64,000 nucleotides of DNA from Candidatus Iainarchaeum sp. (GTDB lineage: Archaea > Iainarchaeota > Iainarchaeia > Iainarchaeales > UBA10219): assembly GCA_018304425.1 (NCBI GenBank), contig JAGVWE010000005.1:124001-188000 (forward strand), read 5' to 3'. Within the stretch, counting starts at the first letter, position 1. The number at the start of each line of letters is the position of its first letter. This document shows, in pieces, positions 28,360 to 36,735 of this stretch. Under the pieces are notes generated by a model that saw only the letters and a program-made list of their open reading frames with translations, was not told where the DNA came from and made no database searches. Position numbers and translations under genes: made by a program.

Positions 28360-28538
28360 GCGGAGGTGGCAGAGTGGTCTAATGCGCCAGCCTGGAAAGG
28401 CCTTGAACCCTGTAAGGGTTTACAAAAGGCCTGCGAAAAGGGGTCATACGTTGTATGGCCCTGCCTGATAAGGCCGCAGGAAGGTTCCAGCGAGCTGGTT
28501 TCCGCAAGGAAGCACGAGTTCGAATCTCGTCCTCCGCG
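28360..28538 (+). tRNA. tRNA-Ser (anticodon GGA), with 95-base intron
   Basis: The exons give a clean type II tRNA-Ser. The acceptor GCGGAGG pairs with CCTCCGC, with discriminator G. The anticodon stem is CCAGC/GCTGG, with loop CTGGAAA. The variable arm is TTTCCGCAAGGAAGC and the T arm ACGAG-TTCGAAT-CTCGT. The exons are interrupted after base 37 by an intron at 28398-28492, the canonical archaeal site for the splicing endonuclease. A TATA-like CTTATTAATCG lies about 30 bases upstream. Confidence 0.93.
28398..28492 (+). repeat. tRNA-Ser intron made of a family 1 hairpin element
   Basis: The intron is almost entirely a repeat unit. GGCCTT...AAAGGCC forms hairpin A and contains a nested AACCC-TGTA-AGGGTT. 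The spacer TGCGAAAAG follows, then hairpin B (GGGTCATAC-GTT-GTATGGCCC), then a GGCC-containing tail. TTTACAAAAGGCCTGCGAAAAG is nearly the same as in the copy at 31242. Hairpin A starts one base after the exon. Confidence 0.75.
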
Positions 28539-28608
28539 CTGCCCTTTCCTTCTTTTCCTGGATGGGGGACGCGCTTTGCCTTTTAACCTTTTCCCATCCT
28601 AACACAGT

Positions 28609-30417
28609 ATGGCAGCGAAAGACCTAATCTTCGTTCTCGATTTCGGCGGACAATATGCCCACCTCATTGCCAACCGCGTCCGCCGCCTGGGGGTTTACTC
28701 GGAGATCAAGGACCCGCTCACGCCCCTGGCCGAGCTCCGCAAAGCCAAGGGAATCATCCTCAGTGGGGGGCCGGGAAGCGTCTACGACTCCCAGGGCACG
28801 CCCTATAACCCCGAACTGTTCAAGACCCGGAAACCCGTCCTCGGCATCTGCTACGGGCACCAGGTGATGGGCCACGAGTTGGGCGGCAAGGTGGTTCCCG
28901 GCACGGTGAAAGAGTACGGCAAGGCCGCGCTCATGGTCAAGAAGAAAGAGGGCCTCTTTGCCGGCCTCTCGGACCACGAAACCGTGTGGATGAGCCATGG
29001 TGACACGGTCGCAAGGCTGCCCCCCGGCTTCGAAATCATCGGCTCGACGCCTGACTGCCCGCACGCGGCCATCGCGGACTTCAAGCGCAGGATGTTCGGC
29101 GTGCAGTTCCACGTCGAGGTAACGCATACCCCGCAAGGCGGGCGGATGCTGAAGAACTTCCTGTTCAAGGTCTGCAAGTGCAAGAAGAGCTGGAACGTGA
29201 AGGGGTTTGCCGCGCAGAAGGTGAAGGAGCTTCGAAGGGAAGTCGGGAAGAAGAACGTGTTCCTGCTTATCAGCGGCGGCGTTGACTCGGTGGTTTCGCT
29301 GGCGCTGCTGAACAAGGCCATTGGCTCCAAGCGCATCTATGCCTTGCACGTCGACCACGGCTTCATGCGCAAGGAGGAAAGCTTGGCCGTGGAGCGGGCA
29401 CTGAAGAAGCTCAAGATGTCGCCGCTGCACGTGGTGGACGCGGGCAAGGAATTCTACGAAGCCCTAAGGGGCGTGGTGGAGCCGGAGCAGAAGCGGAAGG
29501 TCATCGGAGGACTCTTCGTGAAGCTTGCCAATCAGGAGCTGCGGCGGCTGAACCTCAAGCCCGAGGACTGGCTGCTGGGCCAGGGCACGATTTACCCGGA
29601 CACCATTGAAAGCGCGGGCACGAGGCACGCCTGCCGCATCAAAACACATCACAACCGCATTGACTCGCTCAAGGAAATGATGGAAGCCGGTTTGCTGGTG
29701 GAGCCCATCAAGGAGTTGTACAAGGACGAGGTCCGGGAACTCGGCGTCCAGCTCGGCTTGCCCGGGGCAATCGTGAAACGGCATCCCTTTCCCGGGCCGG
29801 GGCTCGCCATCCGGGCCCTTTGCTCGAACGGCCAAACCGAACCCGTGCCGGAGGGCTTGGGGGAACGCGTGAACGCCTTGGCAAGCAAGTTCGGGTTGAA
29901 GGCCCAGGTGCTGCCCCTTCGAAGCGTGGGCGTGCAGGGAGACGAGCGCACCTACCGGTTGGCCGTGGCGTTGCAGGGCCAGGCAAGCTGGACCGCCTTG
30001 GAGGAATGCTCGACGCGGCTCACCAACGAGGTCAAGGAAGTCAACCGCGTGGTGTGGCTGCTTGAACCGAAGGCCATTGAATCGGTGAGGGTCAGGCCCG
30101 GCTATTTGACGCGCAGCCGGCTGGACTCGTTGCGGGAAGCCGATGACGTGGTCAACCAGGCAATGGCAAAAACCAGGTGGTATGACCGGATATGGCAGTT
30201 TCCCGTGGTGCTCGTGCCCCTCGCGGTCAACGCCGGAGAAGGCGAGTCCATCGTGTTGAGGCCGGTGTTCTCCACCGAGGCCATGACCGCGAAATTCGCC
30301 CCCCTGCCTCCCGCCTTGGTGGAGAAAATGGTGAAGGGCATCCGGAAACTCAAGGGAATAACGGCCGTGTTCTACGACGTGACGCACAAGCCGCCGGCCA
30401 CGATTTGCTGGGAGTGA
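28609..30417 (+). CDS. guaA: GMP synthase, one-chain form
   Basis: The 602-residue enzyme converts XMP to GMP. The glutaminase domain (about 1-195) has Cys81 in GICYGHQ and a His/Glu pair in QFHVEVTHT. The ATP-pyrophosphatase domain has the PP-loop SGGVDS at about 222-227. The dimerisation part is extended (DRIWQFPVVLVPL, then ITAVFYDVTHKPPATICWE). Most archaea encode these as two genes, and 602 residues exceeds the usual bacterial length of about 525, so this is a long fused version. A TATA-like CCTTTTAACC is centred about 26 bases before the ATG. Confidence 0.95.
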   Translation: MAAKDLIFVLDFGGQYAHLIANRVRRLGVYSEIKDPLTPLAELRKAKGIILSGGPGSVYDSQGTPYNPELFKTRKPVLGICYGHQVMGHELGGKVVPGTVKEYGKAALMVKKKEGLFAGLSDHETVWMSHGDTVARLPPGFEIIGSTPDCPHAAIADFKRRMFGVQFHVEVTHTPQGGRMLKNFLFKVCKCKKSWNVKGFAAQKVKELRREVGKKNVFLLISGGVDSVVSLALLNKAIGSKRIYALHVDHGFMRKEESLAVERALKKLKMSPLHVVDAGKEFYEALRGVVEPEQKRKVIGGLFVKLANQELRRLNLKPEDWLLGQGTIYPDTIESAGTRHACRIKTHHNRIDSLKEMMEAGLLVEPIKELYKDEVRELGVQLGLPGAIVKRHPFPGPGLAIRALCSNGQTEPVPEGLGERVNALASKFGLKAQVLPLRSVGVQGDERTYRLAVALQGQASWTALEECSTRLTNEVKEVNRVVWLLEPKAIESVRVRPGYLTRSRLDSLREADDVVNQAMAKTRWYDRIWQFPVVLVPLAVNAGEGESIVLRPVFSTEAMTAKFAPLPPALVEKMVKGIRKLKGITAVFYDVTHKPPATICWE

Positions 30418-30423
30418 AAAACG

Positions 30424-31071
30424 TCAGGGCTTCAAGGCCTTGAGTTGTTCTACCGCTTCCGCTGGGTTGGCGGACGCGAAGACGGTGGTTCCGGCCACCA
30501 AGACGTTGGCTCCTGCCTTGAGGCAGCGCAAGCCGGTTTCCAGGTCTATTCCGCCGTCGACCTCGACGTCGCAGGCAATCTTTTTCTCTTTGAGGTAGCG
30601 CGCGAGTTGCTGGATTTTGTAGACCGCGTTCACGTTAAAGGCTTGGCCGCCAAAACCTGCTTCGACGGTCATGACTTGTGCCAGGTCGACGTCGGCGAGA
30701 AAGGGGAACAGTTTTTCTATGTCCACCCGGGCGTTGGCCGAAATGCCTTTGACCAGGTCGTTGACTTGCATGAGTTTGATGGTTTGCAGGGGGTTGGCAA
30801 CCGTTTCAACGTGGAAAATGGCCCCATTCGCCCCGGCCTCGGCAAAGGGCTTGATGAACCGGTCCGGGTTTGAAACCATCAAGTGGACTTCAATGGGGAG
30901 GTCGGTCACTTTCCGGAGGGCCTTGACGACGGGAACGCCCATGGAGAGGTTCGGCACGTAGTGGCCGTCCATCACGTCCACGTGGATGAAGTCCGCGTTC
31001 TTCACCTTGCCGATTTCCTCGGCCAGGTGCGCGAAGTCCGCGTTCAAGATGCTGGGACCGACTTTGACCAT
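30424..31071 (-). CDS. rpe: Ribulose-phosphate 3-epimerase
   Basis: The 215-residue TIM barrel interconverts ribulose-5-phosphate and xylulose-5-phosphate. It starts VKVGPSILNADFAHL. Metal and catalytic residues are in IHVDVMDGHYVPN, EVHLMVSNPD and VEVDGGI. The usual TVNPGFGGQ loop reads TVEAGFGGQ and the usual NP after the fifth strand reads NA, so the active-site loops are slightly atypical. The ATG at 31071 matches the family N-terminus and lies 26 bases after a TATA box formed by the ATAAATA end of a family 2 repeat. Confidence 0.92.
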   Translation of the reverse strand: MVKVGPSILNADFAHLAEEIGKVKNADFIHVDVMDGHYVPNLSMGVPVVKALRKVTDLPIEVHLMVSNPDRFIKPFAEAGANGAIFHVETVANPLQTIKLMQVNDLVKGISANARVDIEKLFPFLADVDLAQVMTVEAGFGGQAFNVNAVYKIQQLARYLKEKKIACDVEVDGGIDLETGLRCLKAGANVLVAGTTVFASANPAEAVEQLKALKP

Positions 31072-31092
31072 GACCATTACCTGCAGCAAAGC

Positions 31093-31166
31093 CTATTTAT
31101 GTCCCATCGAGCCCTTCAGGCGAGATGGGACGACGTATCGTGTGCAGCCGCCACCTTCAGGCGGCT
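31093..31166 (+). repeat. RNA-abutting hairpin element, family 2, copy c
   Basis: Reading toward the tRNA 3' end: TATTTAT (31094-31100), hairpin B (GTCCCATC...GATGGGAC, 31101-31131, with an enlarged loop), GACGTATCGTGTGC, then hairpin A (AGCCGCCACCTTCAGGCGGCT, given here as 31146-31166). Hairpin A ends one base before tRNA-Ala(CGC). On the opposite strand ATAAATA is well placed as the TATA box of rpe. Confidence 0.75.
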
Positions 31167-31167
31167 A

Positions 31168-31239
31168 TGGACTGGCGGGGAATCGAACCCCGAGTCTCCG
31201 CGTTGCGAACGCGGCGTCTTACCATTCGACTACCAGCCC
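31168..31239 (-). tRNA. tRNA-Ala (anticodon CGC)
   Basis: The acceptor GGGCTGG pairs with CCAGTCC, including the G3:U70 pair, with discriminator A. The anticodon arm CCGCG-TTCGCAA-CGCGG gives CGC. The T arm is CGGGG-TTCGATT-CCCCG. It is flanked by repeat elements on both sides: family 2 one base past its 3' end and family 1 two bases before its 5' end. Confidence 0.96.
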
Positions 31240-31241
31240 AA

Positions 31242-31437
31242 GGGCTTTTTACAAAAGCCCTGCGAAAAGGTGCCATTCTCACGAATGGCACGGCCTTTTT
31301 ACAAAGGGTTTGCGACCTTGTCTCCCCCTGGGAGACGAGGCCCCGAAGACAAAGTCTTCGGGGAAATGCCCTGTGCATTGCACAGGGCTGGCTCGGCCTT
31401 TCGGCCTCGCATCTGGGCAGCCGTTGCCCAGACTGCA
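31242..31437 (+). repeat. Array of about eight consecutive hairpins starting with a family 1 element
   Basis: The array starts with hairpin A (GGGCTTTTTACAAAAGCCC, 31242-31260), TGCGAAAAG and hairpin B (GTGCCATTC...GAATGGCAC, 31270-31291). A partial second A unit (GGCCTTTTTACAAAGGG) follows. Then come palindromes TCTCCC...GGGAGA, CCCCGAAGAC...GTCTTCGGGG, GCCCTGTGCA...TGCACAGGGC, GGCCTTTCGGCC and CTGGGCAGCC...GCCCAG. The spacers are short. No gene fits in the 248 bases between tRNA-Ala and the HerA-like gene. Confidence 0.65.
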
Positions 31438-31487
31438 AGATAACTGAAACCAAAGGAATTTATTAAGGGTTAACATTAATATAAAGC

Positions 31488-34400
31488 ATGCCGGATGGAG
31501 AGGGGAAGGACGCGGTAGCCGCTGGTTCGGGGGAGAAGCCCAGGCCCTTGGGGGCAGGGGAGCGGGTGGTGAAGCTCAAGGCCGCGCCGAAGACCGACCT
31601 CTTTGAAGAGGTCTTGACCGGGAAAAGCCATGAAGAGCAGTCCCTGGACGAGCTCTCGGAGGCCGAGGAAAAGAGGGCCCAGGAAGCCGAGAAAACCGTG
31701 GCCACCAAGCCGGGCAGCGGGGCTGCGCCGGTGGCGGGGGCGGAAATGCCGGCGCCTGTTCAGGCTCGCCGCGGGAGCCCTCGGAAGGCTGCCCCTAAAA
31801 TCAGGGTACGCAAGAAGGGGGTTGAAGAAGCCGGGGCCGGCGTTGCGTCGAGTGAGGGCGGGGACGACGATGACGAGGAAGACGAGCCAGGGGAACCGAA
31901 GCCGCCCCTGGACATCGAGGAAGGCGATGACTTAAGTGCCGGCGACTGGAATGACTTGTTCAAGGAGGGAGACACCCGGGAGGAAGGCATCAAGGCGGCG
32001 CAGGCCCTGCCGGAGGCAGGGGCCGGGGAAGCGGGGTCTTCGGCGGGCGAAGAAGGACCGGTGGAGGCAAAAACCCCGCAGCCCAGCAAGGAGGAAATCC
32101 GCAGGGAGTTGATTGCCAGGACCGTTGCGGCCGGCCAAGGGGATTTGACTCCCTTGAAGGAGGGGTTGCCGCTCAAGTTCTTGGAGGACCCGGAGAAGGG
32201 CAACGTGTTCATTGGCCGCAAGAAAAACATTTGGAAGAAGTACGGGTATGAGGGCGCGTTGCTGGTTGGAAAGGTAGTGGAAGAAGAGTTCAAGGAACGG
32301 CACGTCTACTTGGACTCGTTGAACCCGCACGTGGTGTTCGTTTGCGGGGCCCGGGGTTCGGGTAAATCGTATATCATGGGGGTCATGGCCGAGGAACTCG
32401 CGCGCAAGAACAAGAACGTGGGAACGGTGGTCATTGACCCGGTTGGCGTGTTTTGGAGCATGAAGTACCCGAATAAGGAGGAAAAGGAGCTCGCGTTGAT
32501 GCCGGACTGGGGCTTGCAGCCGGAGGGCCTGGACAGCTTGCGCGTGTTCATCCCAGAGGGCATCAAGAGCCAGACGCCTAAGGAGACCTATGACGCTACC
32601 TTCACCATGCAGCCCAGCCTCTTGACTTCGGATGACTGGTGCCTGACCTACGGCATTGACCGGTTCAGCCCCACGGGCCTCTTACTGGAAAAGACGCTGA
32701 AGAAAGTCGAGTTGGGGTATGAGAACCTGGATGGCAAGAAGTTCCCAGCCCGCAGGCGGTCTTATTCCCTGGATGACCTCATTGCCTGCCTGGAAACGGA
32801 TGCGGAATTGAATTCGAGGGACAAGGGGTACAAGCAGGACTCCATTCGTGCCCTGGTTTCCCGATTTGAGGCCGCCAAGAACTGGGGGATTTTCAGTGAT
32901 AGGGGCACGCCCTTGGTGGAAATCAGCAAGGAAGGCCAGTTAACGGTCATTGACACGAGTTTCCTGGACGACAATGTCACGGCCCTGGTCATCGGGATAC
33001 TGGCGAGGAGGCTGTTGGCGGCCAGGAAGCTGTCCACGCGGAAGGAGGCCGCCAAGAAGTTCCAGGAAGAGGAGGGGGTTGACGTCCTGGAAACGGATAT
33101 TCCGCCTACCTGGCTGTTCATCGACGAGGCGCACACCCTTATCCCGAGTGGCAACGTCAAGACCCCGGCCACGCATGCCCTGGTCGAGTACGTGAAGCAG
33201 GGGCGTCGACCGGGTTGTTCCCTGGTGTTTGCCACGCAGCAGCCTTCGGCCATTGACACCAAGGTGTTGAGCCAATTGGATGTGATGGTCACCCACAAGC
33301 TGGTGTTCGACGACGACATCAAGGCCATTTACAAGCGCAGCCCGACCATCGTGCCCTTTAAGTACAAGAAGCCGAGTTTCGTGAAGACCCTGCCGATTGG
33401 CACGGCGCTGGTGGGGGATCGGACGGAGGAAACGAGCCGCGCCTTCATCATGAAAATCAGGCCCCGGTTGTCCCAGCACGAGGGCCGTGAGGCGGAGACC
33501 ACGGAGCGTTCCGTGGAGTTGGGGGCCAAGCAGGTGGAGCAGTTGGCGGTGAGCATGTTGTTGCGCCGCCTGGAAGAAGAGGGCGAGACCAGCATCGAGA
33601 CCGTGGAGAAGAGCGTGCAGGTGCTTAACCAGAAGTACAAGAGCACAGCCGACGCGGAGAACGTGCTCGCGATGCTGAAGCGGCATGGACTTGTAGTGGA
33701 CGAGGAGTTCGTGCGGTTGAAGGAGTACGTGGAGAAGGAAGAGGGAACCGGGAAACCGGCGGCAGCCAAAGCCGGCGAGGAAAGCCCCGTGGAAGCGGAA
33801 GAAGAAAAGGAGGCCGAGGAAGAGGCCCAGGAAACGGCGGGGGAGGAAAAACAGGGGAAACCCGTCCCCGAAGCCGTGGAAGCGGGCTTCGGCGGGCAGA
33901 CCGAGTTGCTGGCCTTGCCTGCCCGCGTGAACCAGCAGGCGGCGCAGCGCGTGGTGGATGGCCTGCGGCACAGGAAAGTCCTGGGCTTGCTGGGCAGCGA
34001 GGAAGTCATCGAGGACCTGCAATTGAAGTATGTCACGATTTGGCGCGTCAAATACGATGTCTACAACCAGCGCAAGGAATTCATTGCCCGGGAATGCTTC
34101 GTTAATTCCATGAGCGGGGAATTCATCCACTTCTTGAAGGACCGGTTCGTGGAAAGCAAGGGCTTGAAGGAAGTGTACGAGTTGGGCGAGGACGAAATCC
34201 AGTTCGTGCGCCTGCTGGGCCGCAAGGAGATGTCCTTACAGGAAATCGTGAAGCACACGCTGTTGGACGAGAAAAAAGTCCGCCCCGTCCTCGACAAGCT
34301 GCACTTCAAACGGTTGCTGGGCAAGACCAAGAAGAACAACGAACTCCATTACTGGCTGTTGAAGGAGTTTGACTTGCCGCCCCATGAAAGGCACGACCTC

Positions 34401-34625
34401 CTGCAGTCCATCCGGAACCTGCCGTTCGTGCGCGCGGAGGCCCTGGCCAAGGAACGCGAAATCTACGGCCGGAAGGAAATCCCCGAGGTCCTGGGCAAGC
34501 TATGGAAAAACATTCTGGTGCACAAAATCGAGGAACTCCACTGGCCCATCTGGCAGGCCACGTTGAAGGAAGGCCAGCGCACCCGCAAGGTCGGCATCGA
34601 CGCAGTTACCGGGAAAGCGGTTTAG
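31488..34625 (+). CDS. HerA-like hexameric ATPase with acidic N-terminal extension
   Basis: The protein has 1045 residues. The first 220 or so are low-complexity and very acidic and Pro/Ala-rich. A FtsK-HerA type ATPase follows, with Walker A GARGSGKSY at about 287-295 and Walker B WLFIDEAHTLIP at about 542-553. QPSAIDTKVLSQLD is typical of the DUF87/HerA clade. A second acidic linker (about 750-800) separates a C-terminal region with helical winged-helix-like repeats. It probably translocates DNA, but no NurA partner is adjacent. A TATA-like AATTTATTAAGGG is centred 26 bases upstream, so the message is probably leaderless. Confidence 0.85.
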   Translation: MPDGEGKDAVAAGSGEKPRPLGAGERVVKLKAAPKTDLFEEVLTGKSHEEQSLDELSEAEEKRAQEAEKTVATKPGSGAAPVAGAEMPAPVQARRGSPRKAAPKIRVRKKGVEEAGAGVASSEGGDDDDEEDEPGEPKPPLDIEEGDDLSAGDWNDLFKEGDTREEGIKAAQALPEAGAGEAGSSAGEEGPVEAKTPQPSKEEIRRELIARTVAAGQGDLTPLKEGLPLKFLEDPEKGNVFIGRKKNIWKKYGYEGALLVGKVVEEEFKERHVYLDSLNPHVVFVCGARGSGKSYIMGVMAEELARKNKNVGTVVIDPVGVFWSMKYPNKEEKELALMPDWGLQPEGLDSLRVFIPEGIKSQTPKETYDATFTMQPSLLTSDDWCLTYGIDRFSPTGLLLEKTLKKVELGYENLDGKKFPARRRSYSLDDLIACLETDAELNSRDKGYKQDSIRALVSRFEAAKNWGIFSDRGTPLVEISKEGQLTVIDTSFLDDNVTALVIGILARRLLAARKLSTRKEAAKKFQEEEGVDVLETDIPPTWLFIDEAHTLIPSGNVKTPATHALVEYVKQGRRPGCSLVFATQQPSAIDTKVLSQLDVMVTHKLVFDDDIKAIYKRSPTIVPFKYKKPSFVKTLPIGTALVGDRTEETSRAFIMKIRPRLSQHEGREAETTERSVELGAKQVEQLAVSMLLRRLEEEGETSIETVEKSVQVLNQKYKSTADAENVLAMLKRHGLVVDEEFVRLKEYVEKEEGTGKPAAAKAGEESPVEAEEEKEAEEEAQETAGEEKQGKPVPEAVEAGFGGQTELLALPARVNQQAAQRVVDGLRHRKVLGLLGSEEVIEDLQLKYVTIWRVKYDVYNQRKEFIARECFVNSMSGEFIHFLKDRFVESKGLKEVYELGEDEIQFVRLLGRKEMSLQEIVKHTLLDEKKVRPVLDKLHFKRLLGKTKKNNELHYWLLKEFDLPPHERHDLLQSIRNLPFVRAEALAKEREIYGRKEIPEVLGKLWKNILVHKIEELHWPIWQATLKEGQRTRKVGIDAVTGKAV

Positions 34626-35350
34626 GCCTTTCCCTTGGCGTCCCTGGCCTTGAGTTCGACCCTGGCCTTGTCCACTACCTGGGCTTGGGTAACGCCTTTG
34701 ACGAGCTTGTCCGCGGGCAGGAAGCCCTGGATGCTTTGCGCCGTGACCCAGGTGTGCGCCCCGACCAGGGTACCGGGAGAGGTAACGACGTTCGCACCGA
34801 GCCGGGCGTAGTCGCCGAGAATGCAGCCGAACTTGTCCGAACCCGTGGAAAGTTTCTCGCCCCTGATTTTCACCTGCACGACCTGCTGGTCAAAGCGCCG
34901 GTTGCCAAGGATGGTGCCGGAACCGATACGCGTCCCTTGTCCAAGGACGCTGTCGCCGACGAAGCAGTTGGTGCCGATTTTCGCGCCGTTGAAGAGGAGG
35001 GCGTTCTTCATCTCGACGCCCTTGCCGATGACGCAGCCGTTGCCGATGACGGTCACGGGCCGAATCCAGACGTGGGGGCGGATGGTGACGTTCTCGCCGA
35101 TGATGCACGGCCCCTCGATGACGGTGAAGGGCTCGACTACCGTGCCCTTGCCGATGACGACGTTGCCCTTGATGACGACAGTTGGGTGGACTTCGCCCTC
35201 GATGCGGGAAGCGCCAGGGTTGACCAGGGAATTCTTGCCTTCCACCATTTCCCAGGGGTGCCTGAATTTCTTCAACTCCTGGAGGGGGCAGGCGGAAAAG
35301 TCTTCGAAGTAGTAGTCGAGGCCCCCTTCCTTCAAAACTTTTGGGTTCAT
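34622..35350 (-). CDS. Hexapeptide-repeat acyltransferase, GlmU C-terminal type
   Basis: The protein has 242 residues. Repeated [LIV]-G-x4 units from about 58 to 195 predict a left-handed beta helix like the acetyltransferase half of GlmU or archaeal sugar-phosphate acetyltransferases. The nucleotidyltransferase half is absent. It is the last gene of a minus-strand operon after glmS and glmM and overlaps glmM by four bases, so acetylation of glucosamine-1-phosphate is the likely step. Its 3' end overlaps that of the HerA-like gene by four bases. Confidence 0.85.
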   Translation of the reverse strand: MNPKVLKEGGLDYYFEDFSACPLQELKKFRHPWEMVEGKNSLVNPGASRIEGEVHPTVVIKGNVVIGKGTVVEPFTVIEGPCIIGENVTIRPHVWIRPVTVIGNGCVIGKGVEMKNALLFNGAKIGTNCFVGDSVLGQGTRIGSGTILGNRRFDQQVVQVKIRGEKLSTGSDKFGCILGDYARLGANVVTSPGTLVGAHTWVTAQSIQGFLPADKLVKGVTQAQVVDKARVELKARDAKGKA

Positions 35351-36735
35351 GCACCAATCACCTTCCGGATTTCCGATGCAATGGACTGCGCAAGCTTACT
35401 TATTTCGGTTTGGTGCTTGCCTTCAATCATGACGCGCGCCAGGTTCTCGGTGCCCGAGTAGCGGACCAGTACGCGGCCCTCGGAGCCCAGCTTGCCCTCT
35501 ACATAATGGATTCTTTCCTGCACGCCCTCCATGGCCTCGAAGGGCCGTTTTTCCCTGACCTTGAGGTTGACCAGCACCTGGGGATAGGCTTTCATGCACC
35601 GTGCCAGCCGGGAGAGGGGCTGCCGCTTTTCGCACAGGAGCCGCAGCAACTGGAGGCCCGTGATGATGCCGTCCCCGGTGGTCGAGTACTCGTGGAACAC
35701 GAGGTGCCCGGATTGCTCGCCGCCAAGCACGAAACCGCCCCTGCGCATCTCGTCAATGACGTACTTGTCTCCCACTTGCGTGACCTTGACCTGGAGGCCT
35801 GCCTGCCTCATGGCCTCGTGGAAGCCCAGGTTGGCCATGACGGTTGAGACCACGGTGTCGCGGGCCAGCTTGCCCTTGGCCTTCAAGTCCAGGGCCATGA
35901 GCGCGAGTAAATGATCGCCGTCCACCAGTTTTCCCTTTTCGTCGCAGACGATGATGCGGTCGGCGTCCCCGTCCAGGGCAATGCCCAAGTCGGCTTTCTG
36001 CCTGCGGACTTCCCGTTGCATCTGCTCCGGGTGCAGGGCACCGCAGTTGAGGTTGATGTTCAGGCCATCTGGCTCGGTGTTCAGGGAAACCACTTGGGCG
36101 CCGAGCTCGGAAAAAATGTAGGGCGCGATGTGGTAGGCCGCGCCATTGGCGCAGTCCAGGACCACTTTGAGGCCCTGCAGGCTGAGATTGTCAATCGAGG
36201 ACTTGCAGAACTCGATGTAGCGGCCCCGGGCGTCATCGATGCGGAAGGCCTTGCCGATGTCGTTGCCCGTGACCTCTCCCGAGTCAAAGCCGTTGGAGTT
36301 GACGAGCTGTTCGATCCGGTCTTCGAGGTCCTCGCCCAGCTTGTAGCCGGCGTGGTCGAACACCTTGATGCCGTTGTCGTGCGCGGGGTTGTGGGAAGCC
36401 GAAATCACGATGCCCGCGTCCGCGTTCATGGACTTGGTCAGGTGCGCGATGGCGGGCGTTGGCATCGGGCCCACCAGGAAGACGTGCGCGCCCTGGGAGA
36501 CGATGCCGGAAGTCAACGCGGTCTCAAGCATGTAGCCGGACAAGCGCGTGTCCTTGCCGATGACGATTTTGGGCTTGCCTTGCCGTTTCTTGTCCGCGCG
36601 CTGGAGGACGGTTGCAACGGCTTTGCCCACGCGCAACGCGATTTCCGGCGTCATGGGGTAGACGTTCGCTTTTCCCCGGATGCCGTCGGTGCCGAAGATT
36701 TTCCCGTTCCCGTTGTCGTTCAAGGAGGACATCAT
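35347..36735 (-). CDS. glmM: Phosphoglucosamine mutase
   Basis: The 462-residue enzyme converts glucosamine-6-phosphate to glucosamine-1-phosphate. It starts FGTDGIRGKANVYPMTPE. The phosphoserine loop is ISASHNPAHDNGIKVF, the magnesium site is DGDADRIIV, the sugar loop is GGEQSGH, and the phosphate-binding end is RYSGTENLARVM. These match bacterial GlmM closely. It overlaps glmS by four bases upstream and the acyltransferase by four bases downstream, so one transcript should give all three enzymes. Confidence 0.95.
   Translation of the reverse strand: MMSSLNDNGNGKIFGTDGIRGKANVYPMTPEIALRVGKAVATVLQRADKKRQGKPKIVIGKDTRLSGYMLETALTSGIVSQGAHVFLVGPMPTPAIAHLTKSMNADAGIVISASHNPAHDNGIKVFDHAGYKLGEDLEDRIEQLVNSNGFDSGEVTGNDIGKAFRIDDARGRYIEFCKSSIDNLSLQGLKVVLDCANGAAYHIAPYIFSELGAQVVSLNTEPDGLNINLNCGALHPEQMQREVRRQKADLGIALDGDADRIIVCDEKGKLVDGDHLLALMALDLKAKGKLARDTVVSTVMANLGFHEAMRQAGLQVKVTQVGDKYVIDEMRRGGFVLGGEQSGHLVFHEYSTTGDGIITGLQLLRLLCEKRQPLSRLARCMKAYPQVLVNLKVREKRPFEAMEGVQERIHYVEGKLGSEGRVLVRYSGTENLARVMIEGKHQTEISKLAQSIASEIRKVIGA

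Noticed and set aside
28398-28492. Extra-long variable arm instead of an intron in tRNA-Ser
   Set aside because: The insertion lies in the anticodon loop after base 37, and the normal variable arm is present after the second exon.
31242-31437. CRISPR array
   Set aside because: The palindromes differ from one another and spacing is irregular; there is no direct-repeat and spacer pattern and no cas gene in the window.
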